The notes beneath the pieces are model-generated. The model saw nothing but the letters and a program-made list of their open reading frames with translations, was not told where the DNA came from and did no database searches. Made by a program: the position numbers and the translations under genes. A stretch of DNA of 64,000 bases, taken from assembly GCA_002409995.1 (NCBI GenBank), contig DHOR01000014.1, positions 6,143 to 70,142 on the forward strand. The letters run 5' to 3'. Each line of letters opens with the position of its first letter. The first letter of the stretch is position 1. Shown one piece after another: positions 10,101 to 20,582 of this stretch. This stretch comes from Hungatella sp. UBA5385. GTDB taxonomy: Bacteria; Bacillota; Clostridia; Lachnospirales; Lachnospiraceae.

Positions 10101-13100
10101 CTATCCTCCAACCAATCAGGAGTTTCAGGGCTTACCGGCTCATTTGCAACGTATCCAATCAGCAATAATGAAGCTCTAAATGGAAACTGCTGGATCGGAA
10201 GACCATTAATCGTTGAAGAAAACGGTACTTCTTATTACGTGAAGGAGCTGACCAGATCAGAAGGCTATGAGCTTTCGGTCAACGGCAAAACAAATTTAAT
10301 CACTAACGGTCAGGATAACTATGAGAAAGAGTATCAGACAGCAGATGTAACCCTTGGGTCAATCACTCTTAATACAGAAAAAGGTGGTAATTACTTTGAA
10401 ATAAAGGCAGAAAATGTAGATCATGACATTACCCTGCAGGGAATGAAGTTCCCAGCTGGTGCAGCCTTTGAAATCTCAACCATAAAACAGGTTCCGGAAA
10501 AGATAAAAGTGCCTGTTTACAGCACCACTCAAAAACCTGTGATGGCAGTACCGGGATCTTATGTTTATAGGGATGGGCAGCGTGTAGAAGCTTCTGTGGG
10601 CGATACCGTTACATATCCAGGAGGGCAAAGCTACGCTGTAAATGCTGTTTCTGATAAAACGGATAAAACCATTGGTATAAAACCGATGAATTATCACACT
10701 ATGGGTACCCCTATCGTCACAGACTTAGGTTCTGGTGGATCAACTGCATCCTTTAAAAATCTTTATAATGCGGAGCTGGAAGCCCTGGGCTACAGAGAAC
10801 CAGGAACCGATGCACCATGGGTAAGAGTGAAATTAGAAGGCAGCACTGATCTAGAATGGATTAACTCCATTACCCAGGCGATGGTTGACAAAGATCTTAC
10901 TTATTTCAATAGTGTAAGGATATCAGAAATCGAAGCTTCCGGATCGGATTTTTATTCAGTGATCCGGTATGAATGGAATCTTTATGGTGACTGCCGGGAT
11001 AACAGTGTTTATGTTCCGGATAAAGATACCTTGTATGTGAAGAAAGATACAGGGAACGGTTACTTTGTCTACGTGGCATACAAAGACTTGGACTCCAATT
11101 CATCTGTAGTATCTTATACCATAAAAAACGGATTCTTAGACCGGGCAACCTTAAAAGATGAAAGTGTAACCGGGCTTACTGTGAACTATCCATCCCAGCT
11201 GCCAGAGACTTACACCATGATCACAGAGCAGAACCCTTCCTACTGGGTGTATGCTTCCGGAGAACAGGCAATTGATGACAGCGGAAACTTAAAACACACC
11301 GAAGAAACTGTTATCACATACATAGAGCAGGAGGGGTATAAAAACGTAGAAGACACCATAACTTTAACTTCTGTTTATAACGAAGATGGTACATATACAA
11401 TCACCATCCCTGCGGATGCATTTCAGAATACGGATACCATTTCCCTGAAGGTATCGGATGATGGAAGCAATCAGTATTCCATCAAACATGCCTACATTGC
11501 AGGAAGCTATCTCGTTTACATTCCTTCTAGCCAAAGTGACGATTCCTATGTGATTAATGTCACACTGACAAAGCCTGAGATTGATGTTCCCTATCAGGAC
11601 GGAGGAACTAGAGAAAAGCCGTTAGTAGTTTTGGAACGACCAATTATGCAAAAGGTAAAGATAATAAAAGATATCTTTGTCAATGAGGAGGGGAAGTATG
11701 ATAATAATACCCTAGCAGACTCTGGTCATAAAGATGATTTTACGGAATCAGCTGGAGGTAAGGATCATAATGCAAAGTATCTGCCAAACTTCCGATTTAA
11801 GATCTATCTAAGATCAAATATGGAACAGCTTTACCGGGCGGAAGACGGATCGGTTATCTGGCTGGATCGCAATGGAAATCAGGTGGATATTGACAGTTAC
11901 CTAGCTGTTTATCCAGAAAAGGTACAGAAGCTTTATACAGCAGTACTCCATCAGACAGACCCACTCATGCGTAGAAGCAATGATGCTGCCATTGCGAATA
12001 CAGAGCTTTACAGTTATAGCAACGGTTTGATCAATGCGGAGCAGAATACAGGCTATACTTCCATCCTTGAAACAATAGAAAAGAAAGTAAAGGATAGCAG
12101 TGGAAATGAAAAGCTTATAAATGGCTATAATTATGAGAAGTTTTTTGATGCAGTTTATGTGGCAAACAGTGACAAGTGGGATCGGACAGATGATGGAAGC
12201 ACTTCTGCAAAGCCTTTATCCTGGATCAAAGGACTGATCAAAAACGCTGCCAACACATCAAACGCTGCAGAGGATAATGCACTGCGCTCCGATCATGTTC
12301 GACAGTTTGCAATTATCTGGTATCTGGATGATGAGGTTGCAAAACTGGTAAAACAGAATCCTGCAGGAGAAACCGAAGGAATTTCAGGAGAGAAGTATCA
12401 GGAAGAGATTTATGATACAGCCCTTAACCTGGCAATTCAAAAAGCTGAGAACTACTTAAACCCCTTCTTTTCTTACAATCTGGACAAAATCTATTCAATT
12501 GAATGGGATAGCGAAACAGACGGAGGGAAGGACAAGGATAAAACGACTCTTAGCATAGATCTGGAAGATCAGGATAAAGATTATTGCTATGGAATCTCTG
12601 AATATCTTCCATATGGCACCTATGTAGCAGTGGAACAGCAGCCATTTGATAAGGAGCTGGGGGATCTCTATAACAAGCATTATAAAATAGATGCACCAAA
12701 AGAGATCGAACTTCCAGCAGTATACGAAAATGGTAAGGCAGGAGCTGATCAGACTCCAGAGAAGTTAAGCAGCTATTACAATTATAATTCTTCTGAGACT
12801 GCAGCGGAGCTTTCTACAAAGTACCATATCCGATTTAATGAAGAATGGTCAGATCCGGGTGAAGATATAAGAAAATATGTGATTCAAGCCCACAATCAAT
12901 ATGGTGATTATGAGATTTATAAATATGGTTTGGATTTAGACAACATTGGTCAGGAACACTTTACGATTACTCAATCCCCACTTGATCCAACAAAGGACTA
13001 TTACAACACCATAGTAGATTCTGTGGAAGATGGCGGTAATCCGGACAGCCACTACCTGGCAGATGATAAAAACCATGGGGTCACAGCTCCAAATGGAAAA

Positions 13101-16100
13101 CCATATGAAAATAATGCCATAGAAAAGATTTACCATTATGGATCTGTTTCTGAAGATAAGCAGATTTATCAGAATGTATCCTTCCCTGCAGATCAGGGGG
13201 AGGAATACCGGGACAATGTAACGGCGATGGAAGGAATGCAGACTGCCTATGATGGAAAGTATGCTTCCATGCTGGTTCCCTGGACAGTCACAGAGCCGAT
13301 AGACGAATTAACCGATATGAAGCCAAATGCGGACGGATCAGCCAGCTATCAAGGTTATGGATACCGTAAATTTAGAAATACCTTCTATGCACCAAAACTC
13401 AGGATTGAAAAATTAGATTCTGAGACAGGGGAAAATATCCTTCATGACAATGCAATCTTTGTTCTATATGGAGCAGAGCGTGAGGAGGGCGAAAATACGG
13501 ATGGTTTAGTGAAGTTTTATGAGAAAGATACCATGATCCGAGGTTCGAAAGAGTTTCTGGAAGCCATGGGTGCAACACAGATTATTACCGTTCCCAGAGC
13601 GTTTCCTGCAAACGGACAGATGTGGACCGGAGTTGTACCGGCAGGAACTCCTATCTGTTTCGAAGATCAGCAGATTATATTAACGGATCAGGAGGGCAGA
13701 AGAACCGGGGAGTTTGAAGCCTTTACAACTACAAGGGATGGATTAATGGCAGAGGAAGAAAATGCAGCTTCCACATCCAATCAGGATCAAAATACTGGAT
13801 ATTTAATCACTCCTCAACCTCTGGGAGCAGGAACCTACATCCTGGCAGAAGTGAAACCCACCGCCGGGACTACAAGGACAAGACCGGTAGCCATTGAAAT
13901 TTATTCTGACAAGGTATCTTATTACCTTGATGGTAATAAGGATGACCGGGTAGTGGCTGCTATCTATGAGGATGAGATTGGAGAAGGACCGCAAGGCATA
14001 GAAGAAACAGCCAGAATCTATGTAAATAACACTCCAATCCGGTTAGAAGTATCAAAGATCAAGGATAAAAACCAGACAGTTACCTATAAAACGAATACCA
14101 GATATGAAGGAACAGAGCTGGAATTAAAAACAAAGTATGGTACGGAAAATCTGGAATTTGCCTATAAAAACGGTTCTTACTTAGGTTATGCATACCCGAA
14201 GGGAACGCTGGAATATTTAGAAAGCCGTAGAACTGCAGGAGAGGCGGTAGAGCCGGTTTATATTGATGGTGTTTTCGCTGGTTACGCTCTGATAACAAGA
14301 CCCCTTGATACAGCAGATGACACAAACCGCTATATTGCCGGTGCTGTAATGGTTCTTTATGAGGGCATAGAAGTCCTGAAAAATGGTGACAGCGGAGATT
14401 ATGGCTATGATGGTGTCCAGGTTACCAGAGATAAAAACAACAATGTAAAATCTATTAAGGTACTGGAAGGCTATGCCGGTGAATCCGTTGAATTTATCCG
14501 GACAGATAACGTTGAGGGAAGTCTTTCAGGAGAGACAGGAGAAGGAATCTGGACTTATGAGACAATCCAGAGAAAGGACACTGACATTTTGTTCTACTCC
14601 CTGGGAGGTTTAAAAGTCATAGAAACTGGAAAAGATGGGAAACTTTATGGTTTTGACCAGGCAGGAAATAAAGTGCAGATCAGAAATCAGAAATCCATTT
14701 ACGCTTTAAAAAATGGTCAGCCCATCCTTGAATTAACAGGAGGAGATTTAGAACAGATTAAGTATTCGGAGCTGGATAAATGCTTTACCCAGGTAAATCC
14801 AGAAACCCTGATCTATCATCTGGATTCCGATAAGAACCGGGATGCCATGGTAAACCCGATTACCGGTATGGCTTATGCCATAGACCCCAATGCTGGAACT
14901 ACAGCCATGGTTCAGGAAAAGATCATGGTATGGCCGGTCAATGTGGCAAAAACCCCAAATGGAGCAGTCATCGCCCAGGATAAGATTCGTACATTCCGGA
15001 TTGCTACTATAAACGCTGACACAGATCAGGAATACACCATAGGAACCTATGATGGTCAGGATCTTAAGAAATACATGAATCCAGTGGTTAATGAACACGG
15101 TCTACCAGAGTATTATCAGAGATCTGATGAAACCTATAAAAAGGGTGATCCAATCTATGACATTGATGGTGATTATGTTCGCTATAAGTATGATGATCTG
15201 CTAAATGGCTACAACAAAGATGCTTATAGTATCAACAATGAACAGAATCTAAAAGAGATAGGCTCAGAGGAAAATACTACTGATGATCGGAGTCTCTATC
15301 ACCGCCAAGGCGAAGCCTGGGTCATGGAAAACACTTGGATAAGTGGTGAAAAGTACCCCAATGATCCATTTAAGGCTCAAATGACCGTAGGACAGGCTGA
15401 TATGTTAAAACGTGTGATTCCAGGCACTTATATTATGGAGGAGAAGACAGCTCCTGCAGGAGTGGTGAAGAGCTTACCGGTTGGTGTGACAGTCAAAGAG
15501 AACACAGAAGTCCAGACTGCTGAAATGTTAGATGAAAAAATCAAGGTGGAGATTGTTAAAACAGATGCAGCTGATCAGTATAAATTAACGGTACAAAGTG
15601 ATTATCAAAAGGATCTTACAGCAGAGGAACCAAAGGGTGGATATGGTTATGATCAGGTTGTGGGTGCACATCTGGTACTTTATAAAGCCAGACGGATCAA
15701 TACCACTGACTATACCAACTATCCAAAAGGCTATTATCTGGAAAAATCCGAAAACACACCGGCAACCTGGACCGTAGAAAACAGTGCAGACAATTCACCG
15801 GTTACAGTCACTGCAGACTGGATCACAGATGGATCGCCTAAATATTTTGAAGGCATCCCTGCAGGGGATTATATTCTGGAAGAACTAGAAGCAGCCAGTG
15901 GTCAGATCCGCACGACATTAGACTTAGAAGTACTGCCAAATGGTGAAGTCCAGACTTTCAACTTAAAAAATGATCACACAAAGTTAGAAATTTATAAGTA
16001 TTACCTGGACAGCAAGGGGAATATGCAGCCAATGCCAAACGATCACAAGGCTGGTCTGGCTCTTTATGAAGCGAAAACAGACAACCAGGGTAATATCATA

Positions 16101-19100
16101 ACAATCAATGGAATCCCTCAGCATGACATAGGTAAAAAGATTACAGCCTGGGAAACAGATGATTTGAAAGAGTACACAACAGTCTATAAAAAGACTCAGA
16201 CCTTTACCCAATGGACAAAAAATCTATTTAGTACTCGTAATAAAGAGTCAAGTTTTCTCACAGACTTTGAAGCAGCATACAAAGCAAAGGGTAATGAGCT
16301 TGTTTACATCACCTGGGAAACCGAAGCTGGGCAGAGATATGCAAACCTAACAGAATCAAGGGAAACTGCACAAAGCGAAGGTATAACCCAGATTTGGACA
16401 ACGGATGCAGGAAAAATTATCCGGATCACCATTTACCGAAATGTAAAGAATGGTGCTCTGGAAGAGGGCAAACTCCCCCTGATCTTTGAGTATCAGTTTA
16501 ACTACAGAGAAGAAAATGGAGTAAAGAGCTACGATACCTTAGAAGGATTGCACCGGATTGACTATCTTCCTTTCAACACCGATAAAGATGGGCAGCTGAT
16601 AGGAAACTATGTCCTTGTGGAAGAAAGCACGCCTGAAGGATATGGGACAGCTGATCCAAAAGCGGTTATTCTTACAGAAACAGGAGATGTACAGCGTTAT
16701 AGTTTATTAAATGAAGAAAAGTTCATCAATATCTTAAAAGTGATTACAGATGGAATTAACGAGTATGCTTCAGAAGGTGTCACACTGGCATTTTACAAAG
16801 CGGATGATTCCGGAAACTTTATGGAAGATGATCAGCACTTAATTGATACCTGGATCTCAGGATCAGACGGGTATTACACGGAAGAGGATCAATTTAATGG
16901 AGCAATACCTGCTGGTTTTGGAGTAGGGGACCTGAAACCACACAGAATCAATCAGGTGCAGGGAACCTATTATATCGTTGAGCTGGATCTGCCTGATTAC
17001 ATGGCAAAGCGTGATCCTGTAAAGATTGAAATAACAGCAGATACAGCTTCTCTTTATCGGCTGGTCAATAAACCATCAGAGGGAACCATAGAAGTAATAA
17101 AATCAGCTGAAGATACCGGAGAAATGCTTTCCAATGCCAGATTTAAGGTAGAAAACCGTGATACCGGAGATTATTGGTACCTGACAACAGGATCTGATGG
17201 CAAAGCAAAACTCCCAGGGCTTCCTATAGGTGAGGTACAGACGGATGGAACCATCAAACCATTTACCTATAGCATTGAAGAAATCTCCCCACCTGACCTA
17301 TACCAGATCAGCGGTGGAAAGAAGTTTTTTAAGTTTGATGGATCAGACCACAGTGCAGTAATTACCTTTACCTATGAGGTAGAAAACCAGCCTACCAACA
17401 TCCATTTCCGAAAGACCAATTTTGATACAGGAATGGCTGTAGAAGGTGCTAAGATCGCCGTTTATCATGCAGTGGCAGCTGACGGCAAGTATATAAAAGA
17501 CGGAGAAGCAATTGAAACTGTTATCTCCGGAGCAAACGGCTTTACTCTGACAAAGAAACTGTCTGCCAATCAGGTGTATATCATGGAGGAGTTAGAGGCT
17601 CCTGCAGGATTCCATTTATCAAAACCGGTAGTCTTTGCCATTAATCAGGCTGGAACCGGAATCAAGAATGTAGAGAATGATTTCAGCATCCTGAAAGTGA
17701 ATGGTGGAAGCGGAGCAATCGAGTCTCTGACAGTTGTTGGAAGAATGGCAAATAAGGTTTATACAGTCCTCAAAGATTTGGATAATGGCGAGGAGCTTCC
17801 GGCATTTGTAGGAAGTACAGACCTGATTCTGACAGAAGCTGATGGTATCAAAGATGGACATCTTTATGAGATAACAGAATACACTCGTTATTCTGATGGA
17901 AACGTGGTAAAGAGCGGCAAGGAAACAAAGCGTATCTATCTTGATGAAAATAAAACCTTTGTATTGCCTTTAAGAACTTATTTAGAGACAGATCAGGAAC
18001 TGACTATGGAAGATGGAAGTATGTTAGCTTCCTGGACAGTAAATGAAGCCAATCAGGAATACATCATTTCTAATCCTATTACAAAGGAAAGAATTATAGC
18101 AGAGGTAATAGGAAGCACAGGAAGGCACCATGAAGCGGTTAAAAAGGGTGATGTGACAAAGTATGCCATTACCTATTCTAATCCCACAAAAGAGACTGTA
18201 GACGTTGTAATAAAGGCAACCTTGATCAGCGGTCTGGAATATATGAGATCCACAGACAATGGTACAGAGCAAAACGGTATCATCACATGGACGATTCAGA
18301 ATGCAGCTCCTCAAACTTCCGGAACGGTAGAACTGATTGTAGTAGTAAATGGTGATGAAGGGGAAATGATTCAGGCAGAATTTGTTTCCGGATCAGATAC
18401 AACAACCCTTTCAAATCCAATAGCACCAAAGGGAAGTTTAACTCTTAGAAATCACTTAACGGGGCTTGGAAAGAATCTGGAAGACCAATTCACTTATGAG
18501 ATCCGCTTTACAAACAGTTCAGGAGAGCTTTTAAAAGGTTATCAGTCCTATACAGGATCGGTTGAAGGCAGAATTAAAGGCGAGGGAAGTATTACGCTGC
18601 AGGGAGAAGAATTTATTACCTTTGCAGGATTACCTTACGGAACCTTATATGAGGTCAGCCAGAAGATCCATGAAGACTATGAACTTGATAATCAGACTGC
18701 AGCCGGCGAAATTGTAAAGGATAAAGCTGTAAGTACCGTTTTTGTAAACAATAAAGACAACGAAGCCATCAGAGAGCTTTTAACAGCAGGTGGCAATTAT
18801 AAACTGACCGAAACTACGGACTATTCTGATGAAAGAACCATTACCAGTGGTATTTACCGATTCAGTATTAATGCTTCCGGAAACATCGACAACATCGACA
18901 TGGAGGATAAGCCAATCAAGATATATTTTAGCAAAGTAGACATCGATACCTCAGAAGAAATTGAGGGAGGTCATTATAGCCTGATCGATGCAGAAACCGA
19001 CGATGTTATCTATGAATTTACAAAAAGTAAAGAAAAAATACAAATACCAGCAAATCTATTGACTCCTGGTAAGGACTACATTTTTAGAGAAGATCTTTCT

Positions 19101-20582
19101 CCTGGCGGATATGCATATGAAGAAGAGATCAGATTTACGGCAGATAAATCCGGTTTACCAGAAACTATTGTAATGCAGGATAAAAAAACAATGGTAGAGC
19201 TGTTAAAAGTGGATGAAGAAACTGGTGAAATACCTGTAGGTGGTTTGTTCCAGATTAAAACCCTTGAGGGTGAAGTTGTTTACGAATTTGTATCTACAGG
19301 TGAACCTGTTATTTTGGAAGGCATTTTAATAGCCGGCAAACAATATGAGTGGTTTGAAGCATTATCACCAGATGGTTATTCATACAGCAGAAGCGTATAT
19401 TTCACTGTATCAAAAGAGCCAAAACCAATCACAGTTACCATGAAGGACAAAAAAACCGAAGTTATAATTAAAAAGCTAACTGAAAGTATGGTTGCCAGTC
19501 CTTCAGAGGCTGAGAAGCAGCTTACAGGGTTTAAAATTCAGATTCTAAATAAAGATAAAACTCCAGCAACAGCCCTTAGAGATTTTGAAGACTTTAAAAA
19601 AGGACAAGAGCTGATATTTACAACTGATGATCAATTTAAGTCAGTCAAAGGACAGCTGATTGCAGGAGACTCCTACTGGCTCCATGAGATAGAACCGCGA
19701 GATGGTTATGCATACGCTGCTGATGTGTTCTTTACCCTCAGCAAAGATAGTACAGGTGACATAGTGATCATGGTTGACAAGCCAACTGATGTAATAATAT
19801 CTAAGAAAGATATTACCGGTGAACAGGAACTGCCAGGCAATCACATGTATATTGAAGATTGGAAAGGAGAAATTATTGAAAAGTGGATATCAGGATCTAA
19901 ACCTCATCGTATCTCAGCAGAATTAATAGCTGGAGAAACCTATTTCCTATGTGAAGAAAGCCCAAAAGAGGGTTACCATTATGCAGTTTCCGTACCGTTC
20001 ACAGTGAGCAAAGACGGATCAGTTGATCTGGTAGTAATGCGAAATGAGCCCACATGGGTAAGAGTTAAAAAAGTAAATCCAGCTGGCGAGATGATCAAAG
20101 GTGCAGCTCTACAGATACTAGATGCTCAAAAGAACGCTGTACTTCCGTATTTTGACAGCAGTGATGAAGCTATAGATATTAAAGGAAGCTTAATAGCTGG
20201 AAAACTTTATTACCTCCGGGAAATTAAAGCTCCTGCAGGATACCTCCTATCAGCAGATGTCCCATTTATAGTACCCTATAATGCTGAAATTGTAGAAGTC
20301 ACAATGGTAGACCGTAAAAAGCCGGATCCAGATCCAGGAACAAAGATACCTCCAAAACCAAAACCACCGACACAGTTAGAAGGAAAGATAACCGCTTCCT
20401 ATAATAATAAAACTCCCATAGGACAGCCCCTTAAAGACCTGACGGATCATAAGGGACACGGAGAAAAGACAGGAGATCAAACTCCTATAGGTATTCTCTT
20501 TACAGGAATTCTCATTTGTTTAGCTGGAGTTGGATATACCATTAAGAAAACCATAAATGAAAGAAGACACAAGAAAAAATGA
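7185..20582 (+). CDS. Giant (4465 aa) Cna-B/SpaA-repeat surface adhesin with sortase signal
   Basis: ATG follows GAAGGAGA. A signal peptide (~1-33) is followed by an unrecognised N-terminal region (~40-600) and a highly acidic linker carrying TPSNASPSDATPANA (~740-760). Many SpaA/Cna-B modules come next, recognised by KxDxxTGE starts and E-x-x-APxGY ends. A DUF11-like module lies near 3650-3720 and a DUF7601-like module near 3750-3850. At least five ~90-residue SpaA repeats fill about 3905-4380, with repeated (A/L)IAGxxYxLxE and VxFTVSKD signatures. Modules of this family are usually stiffened by Lys-Asn or Lys-Asp isopeptide bonds. The C terminus has a Pro/Lys spacer, EKTGDQTP, a hydrophobic segment and a basic tail NERRHKKK, which is a sortase signal without the usual LPxTG. 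The stop overlaps the sortase gene by 4 bp, indicating translational coupling. The frame is intact throughout. It is probably a very long wall-anchored fibrillar adhesin; the ligand is unknown. Confidence 0.9.
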   Translation: MKKIKQKVSLKRLTALFLSGIMLALPVANSVYGVYSYYAPSSATAEEAQIRDWTWSADGEEEAIRPEVNLIPTGLSQQQTGLMGDAFSKFWFEAEKNKTTTITLKDGTTHEVDFSKFNHRYYTCADSHNSGWFAPVGSQMAFKELYYPTDDINTYPQFIKNLPTDMETKKFTLILISMLSASYETPSLNALKDSDDSSMYYYLLWLSIWANDVYADFGAFEGISPEDDWDYVRDNVRVGLNSFLNPDAWGSTAIYDAFRPGGPAEQYFFNCWKAAKFLSSFDYTMGIGTSLKVTDPVLGEDGMYHMTFDYSTLSDYEKEVYRRLEATDLATGWEYENNGSTIDFKSADGSTGGTSIATLKMQESSEEDKFFNTGFGIGGLAGFQGCAKNDKNKTQWGNTQVYFSAVSEPLEILVGGGRTPSDGDWGVEVHRFQHDETWQTHYNVQLWKYDSETGKGLANSKWDILEAFDSSQLDSTDLESDDNWANKSGSQFVKWNGWDYGDGHPDGDVANDPCSWDINVTNEDGFLMLADNDENASSKKAHTDTKSYTYIKGYCGGHPEPEVEESGDPEIDGENEAAAMGAWQAEVDKCETLSAAGGFYHSLNEGEGKTELEADRDSFYEQFIGLTYEYSAIELNPRPGYTVHGSHADDIPIEIKVVTSSEYKDFNAGGQRLAFVDLPKNTKTSILQFDNSDSTTDETRNQEETEKVILEDLEEDIDEDYDGLDEDNVDFHEDFDFKEDLATPSNASPSDATPANAKRNLLEQLADLFLNPMSLIHRTYGIQSKNDDEDLDLGTVSFEPSEVNPVSPGVEDIVDHTFIVYDHRTEGEIYVNKQDFYLNNGQTDDYNSYGDSMGDGTLEGAAYGLFALKDVIHPDGHTGTVFQKDNLVSVGTSDRNGEISFLAITEAPGTTFNYKTGQIEKSTGGFEGPTNLHKDQAEADQVIDMENYVGHTSSGGAISLTDSIAGGNEYQKLSSNQSGVSGLTGSFATYPISNNEALNGNCWIGRPLIVEENGTSYYVKELTRSEGYELSVNGKTNLITNGQDNYEKEYQTADVTLGSITLNTEKGGNYFEIKAENVDHDITLQGMKFPAGAAFEISTIKQVPEKIKVPVYSTTQKPVMAVPGSYVYRDGQRVEASVGDTVTYPGGQSYAVNAVSDKTDKTIGIKPMNYHTMGTPIVTDLGSGGSTASFKNLYNAELEALGYREPGTDAPWVRVKLEGSTDLEWINSITQAMVDKDLTYFNSVRISEIEASGSDFYSVIRYEWNLYGDCRDNSVYVPDKDTLYVKKDTGNGYFVYVAYKDLDSNSSVVSYTIKNGFLDRATLKDESVTGLTVNYPSQLPETYTMITEQNPSYWVYASGEQAIDDSGNLKHTEETVITYIEQEGYKNVEDTITLTSVYNEDGTYTITIPADAFQNTDTISLKVSDDGSNQYSIKHAYIAGSYLVYIPSSQSDDSYVINVTLTKPEIDVPYQDGGTREKPLVVLERPIMQKVKIIKDIFVNEEGKYDNNTLADSGHKDDFTESAGGKDHNAKYLPNFRFKIYLRSNMEQLYRAEDGSVIWLDRNGNQVDIDSYLAVYPEKVQKLYTAVLHQTDPLMRRSNDAAIANTELYSYSNGLINAEQNTGYTSILETIEKKVKDSSGNEKLINGYNYEKFFDAVYVANSDKWDRTDDGSTSAKPLSWIKGLIKNAANTSNAAEDNALRSDHVRQFAIIWYLDDEVAKLVKQNPAGETEGISGEKYQEEIYDTALNLAIQKAENYLNPFFSYNLDKIYSIEWDSETDGGKDKDKTTLSIDLEDQDKDYCYGISEYLPYGTYVAVEQQPFDKELGDLYNKHYKIDAPKEIELPAVYENGKAGADQTPEKLSSYYNYNSSETAAELSTKYHIRFNEEWSDPGEDIRKYVIQAHNQYGDYEIYKYGLDLDNIGQEHFTITQSPLDPTKDYYNTIVDSVEDGGNPDSHYLADDKNHGVTAPNGKPYENNAIEKIYHYGSVSEDKQIYQNVSFPADQGEEYRDNVTAMEGMQTAYDGKYASMLVPWTVTEPIDELTDMKPNADGSASYQGYGYRKFRNTFYAPKLRIEKLDSETGENILHDNAIFVLYGAEREEGENTDGLVKFYEKDTMIRGSKEFLEAMGATQIITVPRAFPANGQMWTGVVPAGTPICFEDQQIILTDQEGRRTGEFEAFTTTRDGLMAEEENAASTSNQDQNTGYLITPQPLGAGTYILAEVKPTAGTTRTRPVAIEIYSDKVSYYLDGNKDDRVVAAIYEDEIGEGPQGIEETARIYVNNTPIRLEVSKIKDKNQTVTYKTNTRYEGTELELKTKYGTENLEFAYKNGSYLGYAYPKGTLEYLESRRTAGEAVEPVYIDGVFAGYALITRPLDTADDTNRYIAGAVMVLYEGIEVLKNGDSGDYGYDGVQVTRDKNNNVKSIKVLEGYAGESVEFIRTDNVEGSLSGETGEGIWTYETIQRKDTDILFYSLGGLKVIETGKDGKLYGFDQAGNKVQIRNQKSIYALKNGQPILELTGGDLEQIKYSELDKCFTQVNPETLIYHLDSDKNRDAMVNPITGMAYAIDPNAGTTAMVQEKIMVWPVNVAKTPNGAVIAQDKIRTFRIATINADTDQEYTIGTYDGQDLKKYMNPVVNEHGLPEYYQRSDETYKKGDPIYDIDGDYVRYKYDDLLNGYNKDAYSINNEQNLKEIGSEENTTDDRSLYHRQGEAWVMENTWISGEKYPNDPFKAQMTVGQADMLKRVIPGTYIMEEKTAPAGVVKSLPVGVTVKENTEVQTAEMLDEKIKVEIVKTDAADQYKLTVQSDYQKDLTAEEPKGGYGYDQVVGAHLVLYKARRINTTDYTNYPKGYYLEKSENTPATWTVENSADNSPVTVTADWITDGSPKYFEGIPAGDYILEELEAASGQIRTTLDLEVLPNGEVQTFNLKNDHTKLEIYKYYLDSKGNMQPMPNDHKAGLALYEAKTDNQGNIITINGIPQHDIGKKITAWETDDLKEYTTVYKKTQTFTQWTKNLFSTRNKESSFLTDFEAAYKAKGNELVYITWETEAGQRYANLTESRETAQSEGITQIWTTDAGKIIRITIYRNVKNGALEEGKLPLIFEYQFNYREENGVKSYDTLEGLHRIDYLPFNTDKDGQLIGNYVLVEESTPEGYGTADPKAVILTETGDVQRYSLLNEEKFINILKVITDGINEYASEGVTLAFYKADDSGNFMEDDQHLIDTWISGSDGYYTEEDQFNGAIPAGFGVGDLKPHRINQVQGTYYIVELDLPDYMAKRDPVKIEITADTASLYRLVNKPSEGTIEVIKSAEDTGEMLSNARFKVENRDTGDYWYLTTGSDGKAKLPGLPIGEVQTDGTIKPFTYSIEEISPPDLYQISGGKKFFKFDGSDHSAVITFTYEVENQPTNIHFRKTNFDTGMAVEGAKIAVYHAVAADGKYIKDGEAIETVISGANGFTLTKKLSANQVYIMEELEAPAGFHLSKPVVFAINQAGTGIKNVENDFSILKVNGGSGAIESLTVVGRMANKVYTVLKDLDNGEELPAFVGSTDLILTEADGIKDGHLYEITEYTRYSDGNVVKSGKETKRIYLDENKTFVLPLRTYLETDQELTMEDGSMLASWTVNEANQEYIISNPITKERIIAEVIGSTGRHHEAVKKGDVTKYAITYSNPTKETVDVVIKATLISGLEYMRSTDNGTEQNGIITWTIQNAAPQTSGTVELIVVVNGDEGEMIQAEFVSGSDTTTLSNPIAPKGSLTLRNHLTGLGKNLEDQFTYEIRFTNSSGELLKGYQSYTGSVEGRIKGEGSITLQGEEFITFAGLPYGTLYEVSQKIHEDYELDNQTAAGEIVKDKAVSTVFVNNKDNEAIRELLTAGGNYKLTETTDYSDERTITSGIYRFSINASGNIDNIDMEDKPIKIYFSKVDIDTSEEIEGGHYSLIDAETDDVIYEFTKSKEKIQIPANLLTPGKDYIFREDLSPGGYAYEEEIRFTADKSGLPETIVMQDKKTMVELLKVDEETGEIPVGGLFQIKTLEGEVVYEFVSTGEPVILEGILIAGKQYEWFEALSPDGYSYSRSVYFTVSKEPKPITVTMKDKKTEVIIKKLTESMVASPSEAEKQLTGFKIQILNKDKTPATALRDFEDFKKGQELIFTTDDQFKSVKGQLIAGDSYWLHEIEPRDGYAYAADVFFTLSKDSTGDIVIMVDKPTDVIISKKDITGEQELPGNHMYIEDWKGEIIEKWISGSKPHRISAELIAGETYFLCEESPKEGYHYAVSVPFTVSKDGSVDLVVMRNEPTWVRVKKVNPAGEMIKGAALQILDAQKNAVLPYFDSSDEAIDIKGSLIAGKLYYLREIKAPAGYLLSADVPFIVPYNAEIVEVTMVDRKKPDPDPGTKIPPKPKPPTQLEGKITASYNNKTPIGQPLKDLTDHKGHGEKTGDQTPIGILFTGILICLAGVGYTIKKTINERRHKKK

